64,000 nt of DNA from Tuctoria greenei (taxonomy: Eukaryota; Streptophyta; Magnoliopsida; Poales; Poaceae). The notes beneath the pieces are model-generated. The model had not been told where the DNA came from, ran no database searches, and saw only the letters and a list, made by a program, of their open reading frames with translations. Below are positions 11,425 through 23,429 of the stretch, one piece after another. Each line of letters opens with the position of its first letter. The stretch's first letter is position 1. Both the position numbers and the translations under genes were made by a program. Location of the stretch: positions 91,082,942-91,146,941 of the forward strand of contig JAYESD010000004.1 in NCBI GenBank assembly GCA_036927565.1. The letters run 5' to 3'.

Positions 11425-14160
11425 CCACCTGCTTGGCAAGGTCCTGGACTTTGGCCCTCGCCTCCTCCTATCGCTCATTGAAGGGGCTTTTCTCTATTGA
11501 ATCCAGCGGAATCTTCAGATACCAGCTCCAGAAGCACACCAAGACATGGGAGGCCACCTGCTCCGCCAGCTCCCTTCCTTCGACCTCCAGCCGCCCTGCA
11601 AGGATAGTGTTCACTGACCCCAACATCGAGCAGGAGTCCAAGGTTGGGAGCAGCTGAGCCGCCCCATGAGATGGCTCCTGCGCGGCATGGGACCAAGTCC
11701 GAGGGGTTCCAACCCCGCCCCGGCATGGGCCAGGAAGTCCCGTATCCCTTGCGCCTCAGCTGTGCAAGAGGCTTGGAGGTCTTCTACCTATCTCCGTGCC
11801 GCTTCCTTCCGATCGGCGAGCTCCCGATCACGATGGTCCAAGTTGTCCTCCCAGCGTTTGATGGTGAGATTCAAGTCCTGCATGGCTCCGCGCCTCTCCC
11901 CCAACACGCTGAGGCTCTGGGAGACCTCTTCTTCCCTCGCCGTCAAGTCCCGTTCCGCATTAGCAATGGCAACCTCGCGGCGGACCAGCTCTAGCTGCTT
12001 ATCCCGCACAACCAAAGGTGAGCTTCAGCGACGGCATGGGCCTTTAAGGCCTTCTCCTCAAGCCCCTTAGTCTTGGCATCGACCACCTTCACCAGGAGTC
12101 GCTCCTCAAGAAACTGATCCCACTCCCGAGCGAAAGCAGCCAGCGTCTGATGCATGACGGACTGGGCCGCGACAACAACATCATAGAGGGCGAATGGCAT
12201 GACTATTGCCACATATGGCTGCCTCTACACCACTTCTGCCGACTCCATGGCAGACGTCAGTGCCTGGGGACTAGATGGATCCCCGGTTGCAGTTCCAGGA
12301 ATTAGCGCGTCACTGCCCGACGTCAAAGTACTCTCCCTACCACAAGGGTATCGCTGGCCGCCGGTGGCAAGTCGCCATCTTGCACGCCAATGACATCGAG
12401 CGCCGACGCAACATCTACAGCGGGCGGGTCCGCCGCACCAGGGTTAACGCGACGGCCAAGGTGGCCACCTCCTTGCCTGGCACCGCCTCAGCCCCATCAG
12501 CTCCGACAGACGAAAGAGCATGAACAACAGCATCACCGGAAGCCCGTGCACCTTCAAGCGTAGGATGTTGCACAACGGACCCCATTCTAGTTCTAGAGGT
12601 GCATAACTATCAAGCCCACTCCCTGAAGCACCAAGGGCACTATGTCGGACGACGACGCCCTGGAAAGCCAAAACCAACTCTGTCATAGTGAATAAAAACC
12701 AAAGAAATAGTGGAGGAAGGAACTGCGCCTTACCGGCGGGCCGGGCTGCTCCAAAGACCTTGGCCCCCTGGCTCGCACGGCGGATTGAGGCCCCCAGGAC
12801 CCGACGGCAAGGCAGGCACCACAGCCTCTGGCACCTGCTCCGGGATGACTTGAATCAATGCGGCCATCGGCGTAGACTCCTCTGCACCTCCCCAAGAACC
12901 AGAGCCCCTGCTGGAATCAGAGACCAAGATGACAATAGAGGCTTCGGCCGTTCTGGCTCCCTTGCAATGGGAGATTAGGGTACCATCCCCTCGTGTCAGC
13001 TTCCGCCTCTTCGAAATCGGGGTGGCGGTACCCGCGACCAGGGTACGGGAACGCTTCTGCGGTGCAGTAACTGACACTGGCTGGCTGTCCTCCACTCTGT
13101 CGGAGGTTGTTGAGGGCCCTACCTCCACCCTTTTTGAAGGACATGGGGTAGACCTGGACCCTTGTTGCGTTGCAGCACGACATCCATCCAGGACGACCGA
13201 AGCCCCAGTCGTCCCTTCAGGGTGTAGCCGAAAAAGGCCGAACCCGTTGACCTTTGGCATCAAGCTTAACACTTCGTCCCTCAGGCCAAGGGTCATGATG
13301 AGCGGCTGACAATTGTCTGGGATGGAGACGTGCTCATCATCGACATCACAAGTCACCACCTTCAACATCTCCTCCAGCATCTGGGAGTTGGATCGTCCAG
13401 ATCTAGCCGACACTAGTCGTACTTGCTGGTGTAGACCCAGGCCCCATACAGGCGCCACTGAAGGGGGGCGGTGCGGCGGTGCAAGAAGTCTGCAACACCA
13501 TTAGGGAGGTAAAGCCCTTGCCCACCAGGAACCGGATCCTCTTCAGCATCGACTTGTACTCCTTTATCAACCCCTGGTATGCTTCCCAGGTGGTGGGATC
13601 AGAGGTTGGGTCTTCAGAGGGAATTTTTAGCAAGTCATGGGCCTTAGTCCACACGGTCGCCCAGTCTTCCCTTCAGCGGATCCACTTGACCCCTTTGAGC
13701 GAAGCAATGTAAATCCAGCCGGTCTTGTCCTGATGATGGAAGTAGTAGGCTCCCACTTGGCTCATCGCGCTCCTTCTGGCAGTCTTCATCACAAAAAAAA
13801 CCAGAACAGCTCCACCGTTGGTGGGATGCCCACGGACACCTCATAAAAGTGGACGAAACAACAACCACAATGATGGAGTTCAGCAACAGGTGGTACATCT
13901 GCAGCCGTATTCCTCCAGCATTGCGAGGAAGAACCCCGACAACGGGAGTCCAAGCTCCACAGACACATAAACGACGAAGAGAACAGTCTCTTCATCACGC
14001 AGGTCTTGAAGAGGTAGAGATCCACAATGGATCATCCATCCTTGCTCTGCTGCTGCCCAGCCATGCAGTCGCCTCACCGGCACCAGATCCTTTGCTGTCT
14101 GGAAATGAGAAGGAGGCAGCGTGGAGGCCATCGGAGCAAGCAAGAATAAGAACTTTTGCT
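11425..14160 (-). pseudogene. Tat antisense ORF B (G3)
   Basis: This reads on the minus strand, opposite to its plus-strand element. The N-terminus (from about 14143 or 14128) has PLQDLRDEETVLFVVYVSVE and LGLPLSGFFLAMLEEYG, matching the N-terminal domain of the G2 copy. A middle part (13654-12730) has a basic, nuclear-localisation-like patch PISKRRKL. At about 12735-12660 a donor GTAAGG and an acceptor ending TTTCCAG suggest one intron, and G2 has an acceptor-like tract at the matching place. The C-terminal third (12212-11500) is Ala/Glu/Arg-rich and coiled-coil-like (EVAIANAERDLTAREEEV). Several frameshifts break it. Its function is unknown. It starts about 430 bp from the 3' LTR, the usual place in Tat elements. 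Confidence 0.7.
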
Positions 14161-14587
14161 AAGTGGTGAAGGTTCAGGCGCTCAAATAAGAAGGTGAAAG
14201 CTCGGGAAGCAGGGTGTGAGTAAGGAAAGAACTGCCCCCTCCAACAAAGGTTTCCTTTTTGATCACCCCCGCAACACCTGAGTTCATCATGTGGATCACC
14301 AAGGTTCGACTTGCACTACTCAACCCACAACGTCCATGACAATACGGGCGAGGTCCCCTGTCAGAAGTGCTGGCCCAAGCGGTCAGCCACATGAGAAGAG
14401 AGATGAAGTAGTTCCCATAAAAGCGGAGCAAACTCTCTCAACCAGGAGAGGACATGTGGTTGCGTTGGCAGAAGCGCCCACCACTTCAGCTGACAAAGAA
14501 AAAAATTCAAAGGGCAGTGCATGAAAACATGGATAGGTCTCCACCCTCGGGCTCATCACCTCCCGCCAAGGTGGACCCAGGGGCCAC
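14161..14587 (+). other. Region between antisense ORF and 3' LTR, with polypurine tract (G3)
   Basis: The plus strand reads CCAAGGTGGACCCAGGGGCC just before the LTR start TGTCGGTACC. G2 has the equivalent tract at 38701-38735. A G-rich run ending at the LTR is what a polypurine tract primer needs, so this element runs on the plus strand. The rest of the interval is the upstream flank of the antisense ORF and shows no gene. Confidence 0.55.
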
Positions 14588-15618
14588 TGTCGGTACCCTG
14601 CATATTGGGTACCCTCGCACACAGGCTGGCCTATGTACATCTAGTTGCTCCACGTGTCCATAAGGAGTCGGACCCCAACCTTCCTCAAGTAAGGGATTTA
14701 GCACTGCCACGTGGACCTCAAAGATGGGACCCAGCTCCTCCGGTGAGACTGGCTCCCAAGCTACCACATGTTTGGCTGGATGGGACCTCACCAAACTATA
14801 GGAGTGGGCTCTGGTGCAAACACGTGGCTCGAAGCACCAGGATGGGCACCTCCCGCAGAGAAAGGCTCTAGAGCTGCCACGAGCCTGAAGGGCCTCAGAG
14901 CTGCCACGTGCCTCGAAGTACCGGGCTTGGCCTCCCCGGAAGTGCCCAGCCCGAAGCTGCCACGTGTCTTGCAACTTGCCTTGGATGGTGGGGTGCGGGA
15001 GTTAAGGGATGGTGCGCCATGTCTAAATAGAGTATTGAAGACATCCATCCACCTCCGGTGGATAACATGGAGCACACTAACAGTTAGAGACCGCTGTGTC
15101 CAATCACATCACAGTGAAGATGCCGCGTGCCTACCTCGCTCCGCCAAGTGGGTAGCTTATGGTGACAAGACAGGCGAACGTGACATCCCCTGACATCATT
15201 AGCGACTATGCATGGGCCACTGGCATCTCAGGCGACAAGACGACAGGTCTTCAAGCCACTGTTAGAGAAGACTTATGTGAGAAGCCTTAGATCCTTAGGA
15301 TAAGATTGTCTCGAGGCCACCTGTCGAGCCATAGACCCCACTTGTAAGGCGTCTGACCTTGTCTATAAAAGGACCAAAGCGCCACCGTTACAAGGGATCC
15401 CCAATCTAACTCATACACATACTACACACTCACACCAGCAATACAACATCACTGTGGAGTAGGGTATTACGCTCCGGCGGCCTGAACCACGTAAAAACCA
15501 CTGTCTCACCACTTTCATACGCGCAACCTCCACTGAGGACTAAGCCTTGTCGATCAAGAACCTCCGCGGGCTGCTCTCATAGCAGGTCCGGGGGAAGTGT
15601 CGCAAGAACACTTCGACA
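14588..15618 (+). mobile_element. 3' LTR of Tat gypsy element G3
   Basis: It begins TGTCGGTACCC and ends AACACTTCGACA, the exact inverse of the G2 LTRs, and is 1031 bp long. A TATA box (TCTATAAAAGG) at 15363-15372 points along the plus strand. G3 therefore comprises the spacer, tandem repeats, antisense ORF B and this LTR. Its gag-pol and 5' LTR are missing, replaced on the left by antisense ORF A. Confidence 0.85.
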
Positions 15619-15852
15619 GTCACCATTCAGAAGGGTGGATCCATGACTACTTTAGTTCTGCATGGCATGCACACCATTGACAAGTTGTACATGCTACCCA
15701 TGTAACTAGACCTCCTATTAAAAGGTCAAAAAGGTCAAGCCAACAGAGAAGTGTTTGGATGATCCAAGTATATTCACATATTTTGTCAAAAGCCATGTCA
15801 ACATGGGACCCCTGGGGATTTGTTTCCCTAAGACCGATGATGATCTTTTGAA
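15619..15852. other. Unassigned segment between two LTRs
   Basis: 234 bases between the G3 LTR and a copia LTR. I see no ORF of note, no repeat partner elsewhere in the window and no recognisable element terminus. It is probably a remnant of the older sequence into which both elements inserted. Confidence 0.4.
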
Positions 15853-17361
15853 TGTGGCCTAGAGGGGGGATGAATAGGCTTTGAAAGTTTTCTTGCACAC
15901 TTAATTAAATCGTCAAATACCAGAAAGACCAGACTTGTCCGGTTGGTGGTACGAACTAGCCCGGTTGTTCAGTTTAACAAAAACTATTAAGCAATTATGC
16001 AGGAACTTCAAATGAAATTGTAGCAGAATATAATTACTATTCTTTCAACTTGAACAAGAGATAAGATTACTTAATGTTCACGTGGATCACAAATTATTTG
16101 ATTGATCAATTCTAATGCCCTAGCTGACGAAACTTGCAAAAGTAAAACAATGGAACACGTGAGACACTGATTTTTACCGAGGTTTGATCTCACCAAAGAG
16201 ATCTACTCCTCGTTGAGGAAGCCCACACAGAGCCGGGTCTCTTCAAACCCATTCCCTCATCAATTCACCACACAAGGCCGACTTGATTCCACTATCACGG
16301 GTAATCACTGATTTGGTGAGGCAACCTTACACGTCGAGGGCTCCCACAAGAATTACAAAAGCAAATATGATCGAATACATTCAAAAAGATAACAAGTAAT
16401 GCAAGAGTGTATAGAGATCAAACCCTAAGAGCACAATGACGCGTAGACAATGATCTACCAATACCAAATCTGAATGCAAAAATGATTTCACTTTTGAAGA
16501 TCTTAGATGTGTGAGGAGATGTGTTTTTGTGCTCTTGGGATAGGTGTCGGCGCTAGGGTTTGAGTTATGAACAGTAGAATACAAGAGTTGTAATTGTGGC
16601 GTCGTGGATCTCCTATTTATAGTGTTTCCAAAAATGTTATTGTTAGTGATCCCGATGGCCAGACTAGTCCGTACTAGGGACCGGACTTGTCCGGTGTGCT
16701 GTGAAAAATCGGCATGAAATGTGCAGCACACTAGAAACCTTAAATTGTGTGAGGTATACCGGACTAGTGCGACAGGAGTCCGGACTTGTCCGGTGCCCTG
16801 TGAATTGGAACATCAGAAAGTTTCTCAGACTAGTCCGGTCAATAAATGGACTTGTCTGATGCAATGTGTTATGAAACATCAGAGAGTTCAATGGACTAGT
16901 CCGGTTTCTGAATGGACTTGTCTGGTGCACAATGTATTGAGTTTACAGAAAGTTGAATGGACTAGTCCGGTACACTGTGAAGTGAGGTTCCAGAAAGTTG
17001 ATCGGAGTAGTACGGTCCATGAACGGACTAGTCTGGTGCACTGTGAAATGAGACAACAGGGACCTGAATGGACTAGTCCGGTTCATGAACGGAGTAGTCT
17101 AGTGCTAAGTGAATTTCAAGATTGATTTTAAGCCCTTACCCCTATGCAAAGATTTGAGCTCTTGGGATGTGTCTCTCACACACATCCTATACAATTAAGT
17201 CTACTTTGTGCTTCATTCATCTGTTGGCCTTTTCTCTTTCTTCATCACTTCATTTTTCACTTTTTGAGTGCACCAAACTATCTCATTTGAGTTGACCTGC
17301 ATTCATCTCCACAAGTTCATTAGGATCTCATTCGTTTGTCATCAAACGTCCAAAACCCACA
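15853..17361 (-). mobile_element. Copia LTR (family C2), isolated
   Basis: It matches the LTR at 51228-52760 along its length: the start TGTGGCCTAGAGG corresponds to TGTAGCCTATAGG, and both end CCAAAACCCACA. Both share the block ACTGATTTTTACCGAGGTTTG and a TATA box reading CTATAAATAGG on the minus strand (about 16610-16622). No primer site or polypurine tract adjoins it and I find no matching target duplication, so it is a solo or truncated LTR. Between the TATA box and the right end lies a dense CGGACTAGTCCG-like array (16655-17105). Confidence 0.8.
16655..17105. repeat. Paired GGACTAGTCCGG / GGACTTGTCYGG motif array in copia LTR
   Basis: Seven pairs of near-palindromic motifs (GGACTAGTCCGG and GGACTTGTCCGG, with variants) recur about every 60-75 bp, each pair followed by GTGCNNTGTG-like sequence. 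They lie upstream of the minus-strand TATA box, that is, in U3. The second LTR copy has the same array at about 52020-52500. The core word is the same as in the unrelated solo LTR at 8720-9060. Confidence 0.8.
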
Positions 17362-18399
17362 AGGGATTGCCTAGATACACTTTCATCTTTCATTTCCAAA
17401 CAACTCTAAATTGCACAAGTCATTAATACATTGTTTTAGACCAAATCTTGTGTATATTTATTTTTATACTTCACAAATAAGTACTAGAAAATCATAAAAC
17501 CATCTGTTTGAATAATACAACGTGTATCTCTTATTATTAATAATAAAACCATGTAACTTGCTAATCTTCAAAGTTTAATGTTAGAAGCTGAAAATCTACA
17601 TCATCATAGTCTCTCAATGCATTCATAAGTCTAAATAAAAATTTTAAATGTTGTGATACACTATTCTGGCCCCTCATTTATTGTAAATTAGTGTATGTAA
17701 TTCACAAATAAATATGATGAAGCCCAGAACCCTATATTTTTGTTGTAAAGCCCTTGTATGTTCCAATAACTATAATTATACCGTTGAAACTTTTCACGTA
17801 TGCTGCCTGTACCTTGACCTTTTTATACTTTAATATGAAAAGGATTGTCTTTGCCAAGGTCACTAGAGTTAATCCCCATGTTCTGCTGACATTAAAATTT
17901 ATCTTTGGACATTAAAGAACATAGCTTTTAGAGCATAGGTTCGAATTATGTACTTTACAGACCCACATTTGTATAAAAAATAAGACATACACAACTATAG
18001 AATCACCATCATATTTATTAATATTGTTTTTACAGCCTTTTCACTATCTAGTGCACAATCTCACAATTAAATCTCTAACCTTTTATGAAATCTACTCATA
18101 GTATCTTGAGCTCCATATGAATTGTCCATTGAACCCCTTAAACATCAGTTTCAAATATAGTATGGCTCGTACCACTGTAATCTTACTACCGCAAGACATG
18201 AATCCAATTACACTGTTATGTGGCAGCACTGCTATTGTGAATTTCCTTCCTCCATGTTTAGGGCTCCTCTTGATCTTTTTTATTTGTCTCATGAATAGAA
18301 TTCCCATGCTATTGGATGTTATGTCTGTTATCAGTTAGCATGGACAACACTGAAATAAAGCACGTGATTCATATTTTTATATATGCAGTCATGAATTAA
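17362..18399. other. AT-rich segment without recognised features
   Basis: About 1 kb of low-GC sequence between the copia LTR and the LINE fragment. The only open frames are about 70 codons on opposite strands at 18092-18338 and look like chance. I see no repeat partner in the window. It may be the 5' part of the LINE or older unique sequence. Confidence 0.35.
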
Positions 18400-19347
18400 T
18401 TTACATCAAAACATAACATTCATTCTTGGATTGCATCAGCTATTCATGGCCCATGCAATTGTTTCATAAATATAATATCCTATCAAGTGATTATATTCAT
18501 TGGATATTGAGGATAATGTTAATTCGGTATTCTTGGGGACTTTAATTTTTAGATATTTTCAGAAAATATAAATAAAACTGGGTGGAAAATTGAAGGAATG
18601 TTCATTCACAATGATTTAATCAGTCACCTTCTGGATGAAATTCCACTTAAAGGCCCCAAATGTACTTGGAGTAATATGCATTCAAATCTCCTTTTACAAG
18701 AAAAATTCAATGGTGCTTCACCAATCCAAAATGGTATCTAACACACTCTATGCTTCCCTTGATCTACATTTGAAAATTATTTGATGGACATGCCGGGATT
18801 TTATGATGTAATAGAAAAGTATTGCAAAAGCAGTTTTAAAACAGAGAATGTGGTGGTTAAAATTTCTCATAAAATAAAGATATTAAGAAGAGAACTCAAA
18901 AGATGGAGCATATCTAATGCTAACTTGAACAAACTTGTCAAGGATTGTGAAGAAATTATTCTGGTGCTAGATAGACTTGAAAAAAACATACCTACTTTTG
19001 TTTACAAAGATAATTTCAGAAGAATTCTGAAGAGACGTATACTTGAGGTATTAAAATGAGGAGAGAATATTGGAAACAACAATACACAGTTCATTGACGT
19101 AGCGGGGTATGTACACAAACTTTTCATGCGGCAGCAACGGAACGATTTCAGGTTAACTCTTTTACGGTTTTGGAAGATGGATGGGCGTTGCATTACAGAT
19201 CATCAGACAAAGGTACTATGGATGGAATTTAGGAAAAGAATGGGGGCAAACAGACAGCCGTGTTATGCTTTTTAACTTTAGAAGCATTGGTCAAACGACG
19301 ACACAATTGAATTGGCTCTCACAACCATTTTCCATGTTAGACATTGA
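18400..19347 (+). pseudogene. LINE (L1-type) ORF2 fragment: endonuclease end to RT linker
   Basis: With frameshifts, the plus strand reads the C-terminal half of a plant L1 endonuclease followed by the linker before reverse transcriptase. Visible landmarks are ILG-DFNF near 18530 (split by a frameshift), LKGPKCTWSN near 18650, YLMDMPGFYDVIEKY near 18780, the open 92-codon stretch 18781-19059 with ISHKIKILRRELKRWSISN, FHAAATER near 19125 and RKRMG near 19235. The catalytic N-terminal part and the reverse transcriptase are missing. Homology ends at the CACTA terminus (19348), so the transposon interrupted the LINE. LINE ORF2 would nick target DNA and copy element RNA; this copy cannot. Confidence 0.75.
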
Positions 19348-20351
19348 CACTACATAAGAAAATATCATCCGAGTCGAGCTTGCACGAAGAATGGTGACGA
19401 ATATACATCGCGTCTCCGTCGTCATGTCTCGCATTACATAGTCATCGGAGACGAGCGGAGGGCGCGTCACCCATCAGCATAAGTGGGAGACAAGCTCAAA
19501 GATAGTGCATCTCCTTTCCCTGAGTAACACCAGACGAGCTTTACGGAGTCATCGAAGACGTGCGGCGGGCACGTCGCCGATCTGCATACATGTGAGACAA
19601 GCTCTAAGAGACCGCATTGCAGACTTGTTGACTGATCCGAGACTCTCTTTATTGAAGAGCATCACAGATTGATTGACTTATTTGAGACGAGCTTTAAGGA
19701 AGCGGGTCTCCTCTATTTACGTAATTCGAGACGTTCTTTGTTAAAGCTCATCGCAGATTGTTTTCAGGCAGGGTCACTACAGCACTAACAGGGAGACATG
19801 CTCTGTTGGACGCTCGTCTCCGATTAGGTGCCCCCACCCCTGATTATCCTGGCTGCCGGCTGCATCCTGGAGCTAGCAAAGATTTGGCAGCCGCATTGCC
19901 AGTGTTAGCAACATACACATATAGAAACATATGTAGCCAAATGGGGATCACACATATTGACAAATTAAATATTAACAAAGTGTCAATAAAGATTACCAAG
20001 TAACTATTTACACAAAGAATGCCCTTTGTTCATCCTGCTTATATACCAAGTAAATATTACACAAAGAATTCCCCTGTTCATCCTGCTTAACAAGTAACTA
20101 ATTACACAAAGAATAACTGTCATCTAATCTTGTACGTCTCTAATGTGCTCGAGGCTACGACCTTCAATGTTCCTAAAGACGGGTTCTTAATGTTGCCACA
20201 CGATAAAATGAGATTTATCAAAAATACTAGCAATAAAGTAAATTAAATGCACTCACACATACATTGCAATTCAGATGCTCCCATAATAAAGCCATGTGTA
20301 AGCAGACATGGAAGTCGCACATGTTGCCTGAAGGTTGTTGTGGGACTTTGT
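19348..20351 (-). mobile_element. CACTA transposon end with terminal and subterminal repeats
   Basis: The terminus reads CACTACATAAGAAAATAT, close to the CACTACAAGAAA consensus of En/Spm transposons, and is preceded by TGA as a possible 3-bp target duplication. The next 400 bp carry subterminal words in both orientations (GAGACGAGCTTTAAG, GAGACAAGCTCTAAG, CGTCTCCG), as expected for transposase-binding repeats. At 19996-20115 three degenerate copies of a roughly 45-bp unit (ATTTACACAAAGAAT ... TTCATCCTGCTTA) lie in tandem. The last 90 bases are Ulp1-like coding sequence. The opposite terminus is not in the window. Confidence 0.75.
20260..20351 (-). pseudogene. Ulp1-like protease of CACTA element, C-terminal part (Gln/Cys motif)
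   Basis: Minus-strand reading gives KVPQQPSGNMCDFHVCLHM. In Ulp1/C48 cysteine proteases a Gln lies six residues before the nucleophilic Cys (Q-x5-C), and here the second Gln and the Cys (codon 20319-20317) have that spacing. The His and Asp parts of the same domain are at 29943-29996, beyond an inserted gypsy/copia composite. Joining 29720 to 20351 keeps the reading frame across the break. Such Ulp1-like genes are common second ORFs of plant CACTA elements; they may act on SUMO-like conjugates, which is unproven for this family. Confidence 0.7.
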
Positions 20352-21954
20352 TGATATCTCCTATGCACTACTAACAATTCATTCCTAGCAATGGTGCCAG
20401 AAATGCTTGTTAATAGTTTTTAGATTACATATGTAAGTCCACAAGTGCACGAAATCTATCGATGTAGCATTTCTCCTTTTAGAGTATTCCCAAAGGGTGT
20501 CATTTATATTCTCCCAAAGGAAGGCTAGGTGGAAGCAAAGCAATCATCAAATTGAGAGGCTAGGTTTGTCTAGCTGTATTCTAGCAAGGATGGATAATTC
20601 ATAGTTTGGAGGTAGTGTGACACACACAAGAGCATTCTATCCTAAGGGGGTAAATGAGGTAAAGAGGGACTAGGCTAAGAGTTAGGTAGATACTCCTACT
20701 GTGCTTCTAATATACATATACATAGCCTGAGTTAGTTACTAATGATCATGTTAATTATGAGTTCTCATGGTAATTGGATTAACAAATCGGGCACGGGTTT
20801 ACCCCTAGCAACACTAGCATGACTCCCGCCAAGAGTCTGTGGCATAGCCGAACGTGGAGGATTACAAAGGACAGATAGGGCTGTCACCACCTACTGTCTA
20901 CCTCTTCAATCCATGGGTCTACGAGGCATTCAATGCTACTCATCTATCCTATCACCATGCTAGCATATTAAGTAGTTACCTTAAGAGCCTAGGCACAAGA
21001 CATCCTAAGGCAATGAACTAAATCATCATTGAACCAATGTTAATTCATACAAAGTGATTCATATTACCATAATCATGTCATGGCTAATTAGACTATAGCG
21101 GTGGTTTGTAGTGTTTATGATGATATAAAGAGAATGGTATGACATAAACATAGATACTACTCCTACCATATATATGGAATCCACAATCAAACAAGAAACA
21201 CTTCATCCAAGTATATGAACAATGGAAGACTAAAGATAACATCTTTATTAGGAGCAAAGTCACAAATACAAATATGAATATGAGAGCCATACCTTTCCCA
21301 ATTAGGAATTAGGAAGATACTCTTTCTACTCCTCTCCTACTTGGACTATGGACTAGATGCTCTCCTCTCAATAGCCTACACTCCTCTAAACCTATGGAGA
21401 ATAGTGCATACAATGGATGAATACACTCAAGTGGTGTGTGTGTGAAGCGAGAGTAGGGGGTCCTATTTATAGGTAAAGAAGGGTCGGTTCCTGCCACCAA
21501 AAGCGTGCGAATCAGTCACCACTGAATTCTGCAAGCGGAGAGGAGCCAACATGTCACGATTGACCGAGTTTGGCGCTAGGACTAGGTCGGCCGACTAGGG
21601 AGGTCAGCCGACCTGGTCGTTGCACCATTTCTCATTTGCTTTCTCCAAGTTAGGACCAGGTGGGTATCATCTCTTGATATGGGTGCCACACCGTTGGATG
21701 GCCTCGGATACTTCTGTTTGCGGGCTATTTAATCCATGTGGTGCCACATGTCGTCGCTTGATTGGCTAGGATGGTATTTTATAGGATTGCACCCCCTCTT
21801 TTACCTCATTTCTTGCAATAATTCCCTGCATGCACTATTTCTCCAAGGACAAGTGGAAATAGGTTAAGTAGAAAGGTGATGTGTGCAAGAAATGACAATT
21901 CCTTGACATAATTGAGTTATATTGACTGGTGAAATTAGTATATAACAGTCGCCA
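20352..21954 (-). mobile_element. 3' LTR of Athila-type gypsy element
   Basis: Direct repeat of 28205-29719; read on the minus strand it begins TGGCGACTGTTATATACTAA and ends GAGATATCA. A TATA box (CTATAAATAGGACC on the minus strand, near 21460) agrees with that orientation. Near 21585-21625 sit GGTCGGCCGACT and GGTCAGCCGACC, another palindrome-like pair. No 5-bp duplication is seen between the outer flanks (TTTGT and CTAGA), which suggests rearrangement after insertion. Confidence 0.8.
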
Positions 21955-23429
21955 GCAAACTCCCCCAGGCTTATCCTTTGCTCGTCTCAAGCAAAGCCAA
22001 TACTGTAGGTTGATGGTCAGGAGTTGCTACCATGTTCTACTTTTCAAAAGTACCATGTGCACAGCAGAATACTCTACCTAGTATTGCAAAAATTGGCATG
22101 GTACTTCACCCATATCAAGTCATTATGGGGCTTATGCCACCTCCTATTAATGGGTGGTTAAGAGATAGAACAGCAATTGGAGCACACATAGCCTAGAAAT
22201 TAAGTTTCACTCAAATTCTAAAGAGTTCAATTTAGGTTTTAAGTACCTCAATTTGATTCTCTCGATCTCTGCTTTATGTGTAGTGGAAATATGTCCTCGC
22301 CAAGGCATTGTGCCTACACTCATGCTACCTCTAGATAAGGCTTGTATGTGGAGCTTGGTAGGGAATTTAGTAGGCATATTTGCAACACATAATATTGCCA
22401 AGTCAAAAGAGCAAGCCTTAGGAGAAATCAATTCAAAACAATTTGATTCAAGACTTTTGCATGTGTGATGGAATGGAGGTGGATGTGGATATTTGAGATG
22501 ACACCTTTTTGATTGGACTCTCTTATTTTGCAGGGATGAAACATGGCTACTTTTCTCTCTTTCTTTTTTTTCTCATGCTTATGATGTAAGCATGCATTTT
22601 CTTTGTAGCCATATCTTCTACTCCCTTTTTATGCAATAAATTTTGGAGAGAGTACCAAGCATGAATGATATGGAGTTTCTATTTTTATTGTGGAATGGTG
22701 GTATGATGGCATTTTGCTTACTTCTAGTGTAGAAGTATAGCATGTGCAAGTGAAGTCTTGAATTCAAAAAGTAATGAATGAAATCTCACATAGGTCTATA
22801 CTAGTTTGACAAAGCTCAATGTGAAGACAAATAGCATATGCATAAGGTCTATCAATGTGATGTATCATATGGCTTTGATAGGTATTTCCAATCAAATGAG
22901 AGTAACTTAAATCTTTTTAGAATTTTCTCTAGAAATCCAAGTTTCACTTTCGAACTAGGAATAACAACCCTATCACTATATCATATCTAACAACAACTTA
23001 GAATGGATTAAGCTTTGGCTACTTACAATTTGCAAATAAAGTCCAAAGCAATTATATCCAATGAGAACAATATGTTGGAGAGTAGTAAGTTGTAGACTAT
23101 GGACTTAGAAAATTAGAACACAACAACTATTCATCATTTCATCTATATGAGTTCCAAGTCATTCTTACCACACATCTATTATTTTATTTGAACACAAATC
23201 TATAATACTTTACCTTTTTTATATGCAAGGTGGGTGATGAGTGAATGGAAAATAAATATGCAAGGGGTGTGATACAATTTACCTCAAGTGGGGTCCTCCC
23301 CCAAGCTTGTTCTTCACTCATCTCTATGATGAGTGTTGAATTCTTGATGACGGAAGTATGCCGTGAGATTGGCTTGTTGTTGTTGTAGCGTGGAGTTGAA
23401 GTTGGTGAATTGAGCGTCCATGTGTTGTT
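21955..23429 (-). other. Athila-type 3' untranslated region with polypurine tract
   Basis: Directly before the LTR on the minus strand lies GCCTGGGGGAGTTTGC, a good polypurine tract. The part 22028-23100 matches the inverted fragment at 1-1085. No Athila pol (RT, integrase) or env-like gene is present between the ORF and this tract, so the element looks non-autonomous or internally deleted. The small plus-strand frame at 22253-22468 is shared with the other copy, but its differences look neutral. Confidence 0.65.

Noticed and set aside
11644..13309. Plus-strand ORFs of 116-134 codons opposite antisense ORF B.
   Set aside because: They lie opposite the coiled-coil and Pro/Ser-rich parts of the antisense ORF, where GC-rich codons keep the other strand open.
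18092..18338. Overlapping 71- and 73-codon ORFs as a possible host micro-gene.
   Set aside because: No recognisable motif, equally open on both strands, AT-rich surroundings and no splice or promoter context.
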